DNA of 64,000 nt from Streptococcus mitis. GTDB taxonomy: Bacteria > Bacillota > Bacilli > Lactobacillales > Streptococcaceae. Under the pieces are notes generated by a model, which searched no databases, was not told where the DNA came from, and saw nothing but the letters and a program-made list of their open reading frames with translations. The position numbers and the translations under genes were made by a program. This document shows positions 33,801-42,704 of this stretch, one piece after another. Every line of letters starts with the position of its first letter. The first letter of the stretch is position 1. Location of the stretch: positions 24,885 to 88,884 of the forward strand of contig NZ_WIJK01000005.1 in NCBI RefSeq assembly GCF_009496285.1, given 5' to 3'.

Positions 33801-36136
33801 TGGGCACGATTTCCATCTAGAAGACGAGCCCAGAGGTTGATTTTATTAGCCTTAGACCATCCAGTACCACCATCTCCACGGTGATTCAAGCTAGCACGCG
33901 CAGCCTCAAGGTACTCAGGTTGATCCTTGCTAAATAGGGTACCAGGGAAGAGTCCGACCAGATGAGAAACGTGACGGTGGTGATTTTCAATACCTTCGTT
34001 GGTGAATTGAGGGCTGTCTTCCTCAAACCACTCCTTGATACGACCATCTTGGTTGATATGAAGTGGTTTTAACTTGTCAAATTTAGCCTTAACTTCTGTT
34101 ACAAGGTCTTGATCCACTTTCAGATGGTTAGCCACTTCCATGTAGTCGTGGAATAACTGCCAAACTAGAGACTGGTCGAAGGTATTCCCAATTGTGATGG
34201 TTCCATGTTCTGGTGAGTAGGATGGAGAAGAAACCCAGCGGTCACTAGCCTTGTCGTAGTGCAAGAAGGAATTCCAGAACTTGGCTGTTTCCTTGAGCAT
34301 TGGATAAATCTTTTCTTTGAGATAGGTCTCGTCCTTGGTGAATTTGTAGTAGTCATAGACGTTCTGCATCATCCAAGCATTGGCAGCAGGAGACCAGCCC
34401 CAATAATAATTCCAACCAGGAGTTGTCCAGCCAAATGGTGTTGCCTGAGTATGAACCAGCCAACCGTTTTCTTGGCCTTCTTTGGATTCGATACCAGCGT
34501 ATTCCTTAGCAGCGATACGGCCATAGTAGCGCATATCATCAATGTAATTGATCATTGGCTTAGCTGTTTCTGCGAGATTACTCATGTAGGCAGGCCAATA
34601 GTTCATTTGTAGGTTGACATTGAGGTGGTAGTCTGAGTTCCAAGGTGGATTATCTACAGCATTCCAGACCCCTTGCAAGTTGGCAGGGAGGGCATCTGTC
34701 CGGTTACGAGAAGAACTGATCAGTAGGTAACGTCCGTATTGGAAGAAGAGTTCTTCTAGTTTTTGCCCTTTTGTTGGATTATAGGTTTGGAGAGCTTCTT
34801 TTGTAGTTTGATTAGACTTGCTACCACCTAGGTTTAATTGAACACGATTGAAAAGACTCTGGTAATCCTTGATGTGGTCATTTTTCAGAGTCTCATAGTC
34901 TTTGGCTTTGGCAGTTTCGACGATAGATTTGACAGTTTTTTCTACATCAATATCCTTGCGGTAGTTGGTTTTCGGATTTTGAGCAAAATTAGTCTTGGCG
35001 CTGAGTAGCAGTGTTGCATAACTTGCTCCTGTAACAGTCAAATAACCATCTTGAGCAGTGACTTGTCCATCTGTCTTGATACCAAGATAAGAGGCAAATT
35101 TCAGACCGTTGTCTTTGACAGTTCCCTTGAGTAAAATACCATTAGAATCAACGCTAACAGTCCCTTGTTTGTATTTAGAATTCTCCCAAGAATAATCTCC
35201 ATTAGCAATCAAATCTTCGGTCAAGCTGTTCCAAAGGGTAAAATCAAGCGTCTTATCTCCCTTTTTAGTCAAATGGGTAACAGTGACGTCATCTGGGTAA
35301 CTAGAGAAGGTTTCTCGTTTGAAACTTGTCCCATCTTGGGTATAGGAGGTAGTTGTGATAGCTTCAGAAATATCTAAGCCACGATGATAGTCAGTAACAT
35401 TTTCCAAGCCCTTCTTTTGGTTATTAAAGACCATGAAGATATCACCGAAGGCTAGGTAGCGACCGTATTGGGCATTGTTTGGCCCAACCAAATTTCTCTC
35501 TGCTAGTTGTTTGGCTTTTTGACGGTCGCCGTCTTCTAAGGCCTTACGGATTTCGGCTAAGACTTTGTAGCGGTCCTTGTAGTTTCCTCCGTTGTAATCT
35601 TGACTATCTGGCTGTGGGCCTCCAGACCAAAGTGTTTTTTCGTTGTACTGGATTCTTTCTTCACCGATGAGTCCGAAAACCTTGGCACCCATTTCCCCAT
35701 TTCCGACTGGGAGGGCTTGTTTTTCCCATCCATCATAGGAAGGAGCAGTTGGTTGGTTGTAATGTAATTCGTAATGTTCTTGCTTGTTCACAGGAAGTTC
35801 TGGCTTCTCGCTCTCCTTATTGTCAGCAGGGGCGGTAGTAGCACTTGTCTCTGACTGACTACTAGTTTGAGGTAGTTCTGTCCCTGGGTTTGTTTGCTTT
35901 TCAGCTGATTCAGCTATAGGTTGAGTCTCTGTGTTAGAAGCAACAACTTCTTCTACTTTCGTATCCGGTTTAGCAGAGGTTTCAGTAATTGTTGCCTCAC
36001 TTTCCGTAATCTCGACACCATCAGCAGCCACACCCTGTGCTGCTAAAAACACAGCTCCAAGTAAAACAGAGGCAGCTCCGACACTTAGCTTGCGGATGCT
36101 ATACTTACAGGATTTTTCCCAATATCTCTTATCCAC
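30803..36136 (-). CDS. Cell-wall GH95 alpha-L-fucosidase, LPXTG-anchored
   Basis: 1,777 residues from GTG 36136 (AAGGAAGGAG site just upstream; the ATG at 36172 lies upstream of that site). YSIRK signal peptide, a 75-residue spacer rich in Glu, Thr and Ser, then a GH95 fucosidase: N-terminal beta domain (about 120-400), (alpha/alpha)6 barrel with NVNLQMNYWPA near 508, SPEHG (general acid Glu) near 641 and FQIDGNFGA (Asp) near 803. Two related 100-residue carbohydrate-binding-like units (DDRDKRIQYG..., DDRDPRIQYG...) follow, then nine 20-residue repeats, a 120-residue domain and LPATGEQ with membrane anchor. It removes alpha-1,2-fucose from host glycans on the surface. Confidence 0.95.
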   Translation of the reverse strand: MDKRYWEKSCKYSIRKLSVGAASVLLGAVFLAAQGVAADGVEITESEATITETSAKPDTKVEEVVASNTETQPIAESAEKQTNPGTELPQTSSQSETSATTAPADNKESEKPELPVNKQEHYELHYNQPTAPSYDGWEKQALPVGNGEMGAKVFGLIGEERIQYNEKTLWSGGPQPDSQDYNGGNYKDRYKVLAEIRKALEDGDRQKAKQLAERNLVGPNNAQYGRYLAFGDIFMVFNNQKKGLENVTDYHRGLDISEAITTTSYTQDGTSFKRETFSSYPDDVTVTHLTKKGDKTLDFTLWNSLTEDLIANGDYSWENSKYKQGTVSVDSNGILLKGTVKDNGLKFASYLGIKTDGQVTAQDGYLTVTGASYATLLLSAKTNFAQNPKTNYRKDIDVEKTVKSIVETAKAKDYETLKNDHIKDYQSLFNRVQLNLGGSKSNQTTKEALQTYNPTKGQKLEELFFQYGRYLLISSSRNRTDALPANLQGVWNAVDNPPWNSDYHLNVNLQMNYWPAYMSNLAETAKPMINYIDDMRYYGRIAAKEYAGIESKEGQENGWLVHTQATPFGWTTPGWNYYWGWSPAANAWMMQNVYDYYKFTKDETYLKEKIYPMLKETAKFWNSFLHYDKASDRWVSSPSYSPEHGTITIGNTFDQSLVWQLFHDYMEVANHLKVDQDLVTEVKAKFDKLKPLHINQDGRIKEWFEEDSPQFTNEGIENHHRHVSHLVGLFPGTLFSKDQPEYLEAARASLNHRGDGGTGWSKANKINLWARLLDGNRAHRLLAEQLRSSTLENLWDTHAPFQIDGNFGATSGMAEMLLQSHTGYIAPLPALPDAWKDGQVSGLVARGNFEVSMKWQEKNLESLTFLSNVGGDLVVDYPNIEATLIKINGKEVQATRIKDNRIQLATQKGDVITFENFPGRVTRLTAVRKDAMTAELDFNPVKGASHYVIRRESKDENSQTPSVREFITNQTHFIDRSIDSSHAYTYTVKAMMGERSTPVSDAASIDAFSELVDDRDKRIQYGSAFGNWSDTELFGGTEKYADISNGNYSDKDATATIPFNGPGIEIYGLKSSQLGLADVKIDGKSVGELDFYTAGATEKGVLIGRYTNLSSGPHLMTITVKREHKGRANERAKISLDYFKVFPGQGATVEKIDDRDPRIQYGSMFKDWSDAELYASTEKYADINADDSLASEATATIPFSGTGIRIYGLKTASLGKALVTLDGKEMPALDFYTPGATEKGALIGEFTNLADGDHVLTLKVDPNSPQGRKKVSLDSFDILKAPSVSLDSPSLEAVKKEDKTVTLTLPAGNWDAIAVTFPGIKDPLLLRKVDEDHLVTSGEQTVLAIKDNKVQLDIPEATDRKAGNSIEAYAIQGATTTSPVVAVFPKDETAPVEEKILTSKGDEPAPVVTIPEYTDPIGTAGDQEAPSVVIPEYTEPIGTAGDQEAPSAVIPEYTEPIGTAGDQEAPSVVIPEYTEPIGTAGDQEAPSVVIPEYTEPIGTAGDQEAPSVVIPEYTEPIGTAGDQEAPSVVIPEYTEPIGTAGDQEAPSVEIPEYTEPIGTAGDQEAPSVVIPEYTEPIGTAGDQEAPSITLPEFKLKVMKDKTTRAQVISGTTELEGSSYLDSQKVENKELLGKIYDAYALQLKDKDGKPIQPKGAVLVRLPVLGAVQEVYQLTPTKDLKSQEFTIRDGYLEFITLDLNTYAIVYKTEGSTIKPIPAHMEERNLETTKPLVESNDVNDKASTKEKQLPATGEQTSPLLFMASLSLALSAAFLLKGKKD
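31376..31915 (-). repeat. Nine 60-bp tandem repeats in the fucosidase gene
   Basis: Exactly 60-base units encoding IPEYTEPIGTAGDQEAPSVV-like 20-mers; outer units are more diverged, inner ones nearly identical. They form an acidic, Pro-rich stalk between the enzyme and the wall anchor. Confidence 0.9.
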
Positions 36137-36157
36137 AAAATTCTCCTTCCTTAAATC

Positions 36158-36171
36158 TGTAAGCGCATACA
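36158..36171. promoter_or_regulatory. cre (CcpA box) in the fucosidase leader
   Basis: TGTAAGCGCATACA, one base off the palindromic cre TGTAAGCGCTTACA. It lies six bases upstream of the fucosidase ribosome site, downstream of the promoter, so CcpA binding would act as a roadblock. Confidence 0.7.
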
Positions 36172-36377
36172 TTCTCTTTTAAAAAAATAAGTCTTCAGAA
36201 ATATATGTGATTTTTTCGGATAATCTTAATATAACAAATAAATGGAATTATTGCAAGGGCTTTCAAGGAAAATGGGCTTATTTTACTAAGTTTTACTAAG
36301 TATGAAGTATCTGCTAATTACTTAGGAAATCACAGTGGATGTAAGCGTAAATCAAACTAGTCAGGCGGGGGACTTTA

Positions 36378-36386
36378 TGGTATAAT
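36378..36386 (+). promoter_or_regulatory. Extended -10 promoter of UPF0154 gene
   Basis: TG-G-TATAAT, 33 bases before the start codon. Confidence 0.55.
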
Positions 36387-36419
36387 ATAGAAGACTCAAA
36401 AAGAAACAGGAGAAATATT

Positions 36420-36665
36420 ATGGATCTTATTTTGGCAATTGTCTTGATTGTTTTAGCTTTTCTAGGGGGAGCTCTTGGAGGAATGTACTTGGTACGTAAG
36501 CAAATCGAAAAAGAATTTGCGGATAACCCACGTTTGAACGCAGAAGCAGTTCGTACTCTGTTGAGTGCAAATGGTCAAAAGCCAAGCGAAGCTAAGGTAC
36601 AACAAGTGTACCACCAAATCATTCGCCAACAAAAAGCAGCCTTTGCTAACAATAAAAAGAAATAA
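36420..36665 (+). CDS. UPF0154 (YneF-like) membrane protein
   Basis: 81 residues: one N-terminal membrane helix ([21 protein letters not shown]) then a conserved basic helical tail with [20 protein letters not shown] and [13 protein letters not shown]. The length and sequence fit UPF0154; function unknown. Single-gene unit with AGGAGAAAT site and a terminator after it. Confidence 0.9.
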   Translation: MDLILAIVLIVLAFLGGALGGMYLVRKQIEKEFADNPRLNAEAVRTLLSANGQKPSEAKVQQVYHQIIRQQKAAFANNKKK

Positions 36666-36672
36666 ATAGGAA

Positions 36673-36698
36673 AAGTCTGGGATGAAAGTTCCAGACTT
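36673..36698 (+). terminator. Terminator-like hairpin after UPF0154
   Basis: AGTCTGG/CCAGACT stem with a 10-base loop, followed by TCTC rather than a clear T run. Confidence 0.45.
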
Positions 36699-36870
36699 CT
36701 CACTATATTTGACTTATATTTAAGGACAAGACTTTTTCCTTGCATTCTATTGATAATTGATTATGATTAAGAGGGAGACAGTGGGGAGCTACCCAGTCTG
36801 TCAGCAATTTCAGGAAGAAATGAATAATAATGAACTATCAATCAGAAAAAAATACTAGAAAGAAGACTGT

Positions 36871-37665
36871 ATGGATAATCGACCGATTGGTTTTTTGGAT
36901 TCGGGCGTTGGAGGCTTGACCGTTGTACGTGAACTCATGCGCCAGCTTCCCCATGAAGAAATCGTCTATATTGGAGATTCGGCACGGGCTCCTTATGGTC
37001 CCCGTCCTGCTGAGCAGATTCGTGAATATACTTGGCAACTGGTCAACTTTCTTTTGACCAAGGATGTTAAGATGATTGTTATTGCTTGTAATACAGCAAC
37101 GGCAGTCGTCTGGGAAGAGATTAAAGCCAAGTTGGATATTCCGGTATTGGGTGTGATTTTGCCTGGTGCATCAGCAGCCATCAAAGCGAGTCAAGGTGGG
37201 AAGATCGGTGTGATTGGAACCCCGATGACGGTAAAATCAGATATTTATCGACAAAAGATTCATGATCTAGACCCAGATTTACAAGTGGAAAGCTTGGCCT
37301 GCCCTAAGTTTGCTCCCTTGGTCGAGTCAGGTGCTCTATCGACCAGTGTGACCAAGAAAGTTGTCTATGAAACTTTGCGTCCCTTAGTCGGAAAAGTGGA
37401 TAGCTTGATTTTAGGCTGTACTCATTATCCACTCCTCAGACCTATCATCCAAAATGTCATGGGGCCTAAGGTTCAGCTGATCGATAGTGGCGCTGAGTGT
37501 GTGCGCGATATCTCAGTCTTACTCAATTACTTTGAGATTAACCGTAGCCGAGATGCGGCGCCCCTTAAACACCGTTTTTATACAACTGCAAATAGCCAAA
37601 GTTTTGCCCAGATAGGAGCAAAGTGGCTGGAAAAAGAGATTCATGTGGAGCATGTAACATTATGA
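36871..37665 (+). CDS. murI: Glutamate racemase
   Basis: 264 residues. The two catalytic Cys motifs are ACNTATA near residue 74 and LGCTHYPLL near 185; [10 protein letters not shown] is at the start. It makes D-glutamate for peptidoglycan. Its stop overlaps the rdgB start (ATGA), beginning the long operon that ends with yidD. A hairpin (GACAG...CTGTC) lies in the 200-base leader. Confidence 0.97.
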   Translation: MDNRPIGFLDSGVGGLTVVRELMRQLPHEEIVYIGDSARAPYGPRPAEQIREYTWQLVNFLLTKDVKMIVIACNTATAVVWEEIKAKLDIPVLGVILPGASAAIKASQGGKIGVIGTPMTVKSDIYRQKIHDLDPDLQVESLACPKFAPLVESGALSTSVTKKVVYETLRPLVGKVDSLILGCTHYPLLRPIIQNVMGPKVQLIDSGAECVRDISVLLNYFEINRSRDAAPLKHRFYTTANSQSFAQIGAKWLEKEIHVEHVTL

Positions 37666-38633
37666 CAAACAAAATTTATGAATACAAGGATGACCAAGAC
37701 TGGTATGTTGGATCCTACAGTGTTTTTGGTGGCATTCGGACTTTGACGGATGATGAGTTAGATTTTCCGCTATTTGATTTGGCTAAAATCTTTCGAGATG
37801 AGGAGCGAGGATTTCCACTTTCAGTCACTGTTTTACGATATGGTTCAGTCTATCGACTACTCTCCTTTGTGGTAGATATTCTCAACCAAGAAGCGGACCG
37901 AAACTTGGAAGTCATCCAACGTCAGGGTGCCCTACTTTTAGTTGAAAATGGACAACTTCTTCATGTAGAATTGCCTAAAGAAGGAGTGAATGTTCAGGAC
38001 TTTTTCGAGACAAATAAAGTCAGAGAAACCTTGTTGATTGCAACTCGTAACGAGGGGAAAACCAAGGAATTTCGTGCTATCTTTGACAAACTGGGCTATG
38101 ACGTAGAAAATCTAAATGATTATCCAGACCTACCTGAAGTAGCCGAAACAGGTATGACCTTTGAAGAAAATGCTCGCCTTAAGGCAGAAACTATTTCCAA
38201 ATTAACGGGCAAGATGGTTCTGGCAGATGACTCAGGTCTCAAAGTCGATGTCCTTGGTGGCTTGCCAGGTGTCTGGTCAGCTCGTTTCGCAGGAATGGGA
38301 GCTACTGACCGTGAAAATAATGCCAAACTCTTGCACGAATTGGCCATGGTCTTTGAACTCAAGGACCGCTCGGCTCAATTCCATACAACCCTAGTCGTAG
38401 CCAGTCCAAACAAGGAAAGTTTGGTTGTTGAAGCAGACTGGCCTGGCTACATTAACTTTGAACCTAAGGGTGAAAATGGCTTCGGCTATGACCCTCTCTT
38501 CCTTGTGGGAGAGACAGGCAAGTCCTCAGCTGAATTAACCCTTGAAGAAAAAAATAGTCAATCTCACCGTGCCTTAGCCGTTAAGAAACTTTTGGAGGTA
38601 TTTCCATCATGGCAAAGCAAACCATCATTGTAA
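37662..38633 (+). CDS. rdgB: RdgB/HAM1-family NTP pyrophosphatase with N-terminal extension
   Basis: 323 residues. Residues 125-320 are an intact non-canonical purine NTP pyrophosphatase ([46 protein letters not shown]). Residues 1-120 are an extra, streptococcal-type domain with no recognised fold. It removes dITP/XTP from the nucleotide pool. ATG 37662 overlaps the murI stop; the longer frame is a shadow. Its end overlaps the next gene by 25 bases. Confidence 0.92.
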   Translation: MTNKIYEYKDDQDWYVGSYSVFGGIRTLTDDELDFPLFDLAKIFRDEERGFPLSVTVLRYGSVYRLLSFVVDILNQEADRNLEVIQRQGALLLVENGQLLHVELPKEGVNVQDFFETNKVRETLLIATRNEGKTKEFRAIFDKLGYDVENLNDYPDLPEVAETGMTFEENARLKAETISKLTGKMVLADDSGLKVDVLGGLPGVWSARFAGMGATDRENNAKLLHELAMVFELKDRSAQFHTTLVVASPNKESLVVEADWPGYINFEPKGENGFGYDPLFLVGETGKSSAELTLEEKNSQSHRALAVKKLLEVFPSWQSKPSL

Positions 38634-39130
38634 TGAGCGATTCCCATGGCGATAGCTTAATTGTAGAAGAAATCCGTGACCGCTATCTGGGGAAAGTTGA
38701 TGCCATTTTTCACGATGGTGACTCGGAACTTCGACCAGATTCACCACTCTGGGAAGGAATCCAGGTAGTCAGAGGAAACATGGACTTTTATTCAGACTAT
38801 CCAGAACGTTTGGTGACTCAACTGGGTCCTACCAAGATTATCCAGACTCATGGACATTTGTTTGATATTAACTTCAATTTCCAAAAGCTTGATTTTTGGG
38901 CTCAAGAGGAAGATGCAGATATCTGTCTTTATGGGCACTTGCATGTTCCAAATGCTTGGATGGAAGGGAAGACCCTCTTTTTAAATCCTGGTTCTATTAG
39001 TCAACCACGTGGAACTATCAGAGAATGTCTCTATGCCCGTGTGGAGATTGATGATAGCTACTTTAAAGTGGACTTTTTGACACGGAACCATGAGGTCTAT
39101 CCAGGCTTATCTAAGGAGTTCGCTCGATGA
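38609..39130 (+). CDS. YfcE/MJ0936-type phosphodiesterase
   Basis: 173 residues, calcineurin-like metallophosphoesterase: MSDSHGD, FHDGDSE, RGNMD, TQ..THGH and YGHLHVP supply the two-metal site. Family members cleave phosphodiesters; the in vivo substrate is not known. Overlaps rdgB by 25 and the CBS-protein gene by 4 bases. Confidence 0.9.
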   Translation: MAKQTIIVMSDSHGDSLIVEEIRDRYLGKVDAIFHDGDSELRPDSPLWEGIQVVRGNMDFYSDYPERLVTQLGPTKIIQTHGHLFDINFNFQKLDFWAQEEDADICLYGHLHVPNAWMEGKTLFLNPGSISQPRGTIRECLYARVEIDDSYFKVDFLTRNHEVYPGLSKEFAR

Positions 39131-39588
39131 TTGCCAAAGAGTTTGAACAGTTTTTACTGGAGCAAGAGGAAACCTTTTTGACTCCTGCTGAAAATTTGGC
39201 TGTACTCATTGATACCCACAATGCAGATCATGCAATTCTCCTCCTTAGCCAGATGACCTATACCAGAGTGCCAGTAGTTACTGATGAGAAAGAATTTGTC
39301 GGAACCATTGGACTTAGAGATATTCTGGCTTACCAGATGGAGCAGGGCTTGAGTCAGGAAGCTATGGCAGATACGGATATCGTACATATGACCAAGAAGG
39401 ACGTAGCAGTTGTCAGTCCAGACTATACACTGACGGATGTTTTACATAAGTTAGTGGATGAGTCTTTCCTACCAGTCGTTGACAAGGATGGTATCTTCCA
39501 AGGCATTATCACGCGGAAGTCTATCCTTAAGGCTGTCAATGCTCTCTTGCATGATTTTAGTAAGGAATATGAGATTCGAAGCAAATGA
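39127..39588 (+). CDS. cbpB: CBS-domain protein, CbpB type
   Basis: 153 residues with two CBS motifs (residues 15-70 and 85-145). Pairs like this bind adenine nucleotides; streptococcal and listerial CbpB binds c-di-AMP. That specificity is inferred from family and context. Overlaps both neighbours by 4 bases. Confidence 0.82.
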   Translation: MIAKEFEQFLLEQEETFLTPAENLAVLIDTHNADHAILLLSQMTYTRVPVVTDEKEFVGTIGLRDILAYQMEQGLSQEAMADTDIVHMTKKDVAVVSPDYTLTDVLHKLVDESFLPVVDKDGIFQGIITRKSILKAVNALLHDFSKEYEIRSK

Positions 39589-40319
39589 GAGAAGGAATTT
39601 CAGCATTTTTAGAAGAAAAACAAGGTTTGTCTGTAAATTCTAAGCAATCCTATAAGTATGACTTGGAGCAGTTTTTAGATTTTGTGGGAGAACGAATCTC
39701 TGAGACAAGTTTAAAAATCTACCAAGCTCAACTATCTCAGTTTAAAATCAGTGCCCAAAAGCGTAAGGTTTCTGCTTGCAATCAATTTCTTTACTTTTTA
39801 TACCAGAAGGGGAAAATTGACACCTTTTATCGTTTAGAATTGCCTAAACAGGCTGAGAAAAAGCAAGTTCACTCAGAACTTTTAGACCTCAGTTTTTTCT
39901 GGCAAGAAAGTTCCTATCCAGAGGGACGCTTGTTGGCCTTACTGATAGTTGAATTGGGCCTCTTACCAAGTGAAATTCTAGCTTTAAAAACAAGTGATGT
40001 GAACCTAGATTTTCAAGTGTTGAGAGTCAATAAAGCTTCTCAACAAAGAATCTTGAGCCTTCCCACAAACCTGCTTGCGGAGTTAGAACCTTTGATGGGG
40101 CAGAACTACCTCTTTGAAAAAGCTGGGAAGCCATACTCCCGTCAGTGGGCCTTTCGTCAGTTAGAAGCCTTTCTAAAGGAAAAAGGCTTTTCAGACTTAT
40201 CTGCCCAAGGATTGAGAGAACAGTTTATATTAAGACAAATCGAAGAAAAGGTTGACTTGTACGAAATTGCTAAAAAATTAGGATTAAAGACAGTCATGAC
40301 CTTGGAAAAATATAGATAA
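39585..40319 (+). CDS. XerD-like tyrosine recombinase, degenerate active site
   Basis: 244 residues with the tyrosine recombinase layout: SAM-like N-terminal domain (1-90) and catalytic domain. The first catalytic Arg is missing ([12 protein letters not shown] where G-L-R-x-S-E is usual), and the HxxR box reads QGLRE (His lost). The C-terminal Tyr (LEKYR) remains. Such XerD-like proteins beside scpA are common in streptococci and probably do not cut DNA. It overlaps neighbours on both sides. Confidence 0.9.
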   Translation: MREGISAFLEEKQGLSVNSKQSYKYDLEQFLDFVGERISETSLKIYQAQLSQFKISAQKRKVSACNQFLYFLYQKGKIDTFYRLELPKQAEKKQVHSELLDLSFFWQESSYPEGRLLALLIVELGLLPSEILALKTSDVNLDFQVLRVNKASQQRILSLPTNLLAELEPLMGQNYLFEKAGKPYSRQWAFRQLEAFLKEKGFSDLSAQGLREQFILRQIEEKVDLYEIAKKLGLKTVMTLEKYR

Positions 40320-41053
40320 TGGATATTAAATTAAAAGATTTTGAAGGGCCTTTGGACTTGCTCCTACACTTGGTTTCAAAGTACCAGATGGATATCTATG
40401 ATGTGCCGATCACAGAGGTTATCGAGCAATATCTAGCCTACATCTCGACCTTACAAGCCATGCGTTTAGAAGTTGCAGGCGAATACATGGTGATGGCTAG
40501 CCAACTTATGCTGATTAAGAGTCGCAAGCTCTTGCCGAAGGTTGCAGAAGTGACGGATTTAGAGGATGACTTAGAGCAGGACCTCCTTTCTCAAATCGAA
40601 GAATACCGTAAGTTTAAACTTTTGGGAGAGCAGTTGGAAGTGAAGCATCAAGAACGAGCTCAGTATTACTCAAAAGCACCTACAGAGCTGATTTATGAGG
40701 ATGCTGAACTTGTGCATGATAAGACGACGATTGATCTTTTCTTAGCCTTTTCAAACTTGCTTGCCAAGAAAAAGGAAGAATTCTCGCAAAGTCACACAAC
40801 GATCTTGCGAGATGAGTATAAGATTGAGGATATGATGGTTATCGTCCGAGAAGCCTTGGTTGAAGGTGAGCAATTATGCTTGCAAGATTTGTTTAAAGAA
40901 ACCAAGGATTTACAAGAGGTCATCACACTCTTTTTAGCAACCTTGGAGTTGATTAAAACCCAAGAAATTCTCTTAATTCAAAAAGAGAGCTTTGGAGATA
41001 TCTATCTCCTGAAAAAGAATGAGGAAAATCAAGTAGAGCAGAGTCGATCTTGA
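40319..41053 (+). CDS. scpA: Segregation and condensation protein A
   Basis: 244 residues; kleisin of the bacterial condensin. The N-terminal [21 protein letters not shown] and the C-terminal winged helix are intact. With ScpB and SMC it organises and segregates the chromosome. Its ATG overlaps the stop of the XerD-like gene (TAATG); scpB follows 12 bases later. Confidence 0.97.
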   Translation: MDIKLKDFEGPLDLLLHLVSKYQMDIYDVPITEVIEQYLAYISTLQAMRLEVAGEYMVMASQLMLIKSRKLLPKVAEVTDLEDDLEQDLLSQIEEYRKFKLLGEQLEVKHQERAQYYSKAPTELIYEDAELVHDKTTIDLFLAFSNLLAKKKEEFSQSHTTILRDEYKIEDMMVIVREALVEGEQLCLQDLFKETKDLQEVITLFLATLELIKTQEILLIQKESFGDIYLLKKNEENQVEQSRS

Positions 41054-41065
41054 TAGAGGGGAAAT

Positions 41066-41635
41066 ATGAGTACTTTAGCAGAAATAGAAGCGCTCTTGTT
41101 TGTAGCGGGTGAAGAGGGGATTAGGATTCGCCAGTTGGCTGAGCTCCTTTCTTTGCCACCGACTGGGATTCAGCAGAGTCTAGAAAAATTAGCCCAAAAG
41201 TATGAAAAAGACCAGGATTCCAGTTTAGACTTGATTGAGACAGGTGGTGCCTACAGATTGGTAACCAAGCCTCAATTTGCAGCCATTTTGAAAGAATACT
41301 CTAAGGCACCCATTAATCAGAGCCTGTCTCGGGCTGCCCTTGAAACCCTGTCCATCATTGCCTACAAGCAACCCATCACACGGATCGAGATTGATGCTAT
41401 TCGGGGGGTTAATTCAAGTGGAGCGCTAGCTAAGTTGCAAGCCTTTGACTTGATAAAAGAAGACGGGAAAAAAGAGGTTCTTGGACGCCCTAATCTCTAT
41501 GTAACGACGGATTATTTCCTGGATTACATGGGTATTAATCATTTGGAAGAATTGCCAGTGATAGATGAGCTTGATATTCAAGCACAAGAAAGCCAATTGT
41601 TTGGTGAAAGGATAGAAGAAGATGAGAATCAATAA
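41066..41635 (+). CDS. scpB: Segregation and condensation protein B
   Basis: 189 residues, two winged-helix domains: [23 protein letters not shown] at the start and [22 protein letters not shown] with RGVNSSGAL in the second. ScpB dimers bind ScpA. It overlaps rluB by 14 bases. Confidence 0.97.
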   Translation: MSTLAEIEALLFVAGEEGIRIRQLAELLSLPPTGIQQSLEKLAQKYEKDQDSSLDLIETGGAYRLVTKPQFAAILKEYSKAPINQSLSRAALETLSIIAYKQPITRIEIDAIRGVNSSGALAKLQAFDLIKEDGKKEVLGRPNLYVTTDYFLDYMGINHLEELPVIDELDIQAQESQLFGERIEEDENQ

Positions 41636-42347
41636 ATATATTGCCCACGCAGGTGTGGCCAGTAGGAGAAAAGCAGAAGAGTTGATCAAGCAAGGATTGG
41701 TGACGGTTAACGGCCAAGTGGTTCGTGAACTAGCAACTACCATCAAGTCAGGCGACAAGGTTGAAGTTGAAGGACAACCAATCTATAACGAAGAAAAGGT
41801 CTACTATCTGCTCAATAAACCACGCGGAGTGATTTCCAGTGTGACAGATGACAAGGGTCGTAAGACTGTTGTCGACCTTTTGCCCAATGTCAAAGAACGG
41901 ATTTATCCGGTAGGGCGTTTGGACTGGGATACGTCTGGAGTTTTGATTTTGACCAATGATGGGGACTTTACAGATGAGATGATTCACCCTCGTAATGAGA
42001 TTGATAAGGTCTATGTTGCGCGTGTGAAAGGGATTGCCAACAAAGAAAATCTCCGTCCCTTGACTCGAGGGGTTGAGATTGATGGTAAGAAAACCAAACC
42101 AGCTGTTTATGAGATTCTTAAAGTAGATCCAGTTAAAAACCGCTCAGTTGTTCAGTTGACCATCCATGAAGGACGCAATCACCAGGTCAAAAAAATGTTT
42201 GAAGCGGTTGGTCTCCAAGTAGATAAACTTTCTCGAACTCGTTTTGGTCATCTAGACTTGACAGGACTTCGTCCAGGAGAATCACGCCGTCTCAATAAAA
42301 AAGAAATCAGCCAACTACACACCATGGCTGTAACAAATAATAAATAA
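41622..42347 (+). CDS. rluB: 23S rRNA pseudouridine synthase, RluB type
   Basis: 241 residues. N-terminal S4 RNA-binding domain ([21 protein letters not shown]), then the RsuA/RluB domain with the catalytic Asp in [18 protein letters not shown] near 100. It modifies U in helix 89 region of 23S rRNA. Its stop overlaps the yidD start by one base. Confidence 0.95.
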   Translation: MRINKYIAHAGVASRRKAEELIKQGLVTVNGQVVRELATTIKSGDKVEVEGQPIYNEEKVYYLLNKPRGVISSVTDDKGRKTVVDLLPNVKERIYPVGRLDWDTSGVLILTNDGDFTDEMIHPRNEIDKVYVARVKGIANKENLRPLTRGVEIDGKKTKPAVYEILKVDPVKNRSVVQLTIHEGRNHQVKKMFEAVGLQVDKLSRTRFGHLDLTGLRPGESRRLNKKEISQLHTMAVTNNK

Positions 42348-42601
42348 TGAAAAAAATCTTAATTGCGCCAGTGCGCTTTTACCAACGCTTTATCTCGCCA
42401 GCCTTTCCACCGTCTTGCAGATTTGAGCCTAGTTGTTCAAACTATATGATTCAGGCAATTGAAAAACATGGATTCAAGGGAGTTTTGATGGGCTTGGCTA
42501 GGATATTACGTTGCCATCCTTGGTCTGAAACGGGTAAAGATCCAGTACCAGACTACTTTTCATTAAAGCGAAATACAAGAGAAGAAGGATCACATTTGTG
42601 A
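42347..42601 (+). CDS. yidD: Membrane protein insertion efficiency factor YidD
   Basis: 84 residues; three conserved Cys in [23 protein letters not shown] and a later RCHPW. Helps YidC insert membrane proteins. It ends the murI-rdgB-...-yidD operon. The stop codon is inside the terminator hairpin that follows. Confidence 0.95.
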   Translation: MKKILIAPVRFYQRFISPAFPPSCRFEPSCSNYMIQAIEKHGFKGVLMGLARILRCHPWSETGKDPVPDYFSLKRNTREEGSHL

Positions 42602-42609
42602 TTCTTTTA
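42586..42609 (+). terminator. Terminator overlapping the yidD stop
   Basis: ATCACA/TGTGAT stem with a 2-base loop, flanked by purines and TTCTTTTATT; the right arm contains the yidD stop codon. Confidence 0.6.
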
Positions 42610-42704
42610 TTGTTATAAGAGTAACTTACTTGGTAAAATGTTGATTTCCACTACCTTTCTCCTATAAAAAGTGGTAAAATGGTTGAAAGAAAGAAGGGAT
42701 AGAA

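Noticed and set aside
36137-36172. ATG start for the fucosidase at 36172
   Set aside because: The cre site and the AAGGAAGGAG ribosome site lie between it and the GTG at 36136, which begins a standard YSIRK signal peptide.
36337-36354. cre-like TGTAAGCGTAAATCA between the fucosidase and UPF0154 genes
   Set aside because: The right half has an extra base and does not match the cre consensus; the better site at 36158 was kept.
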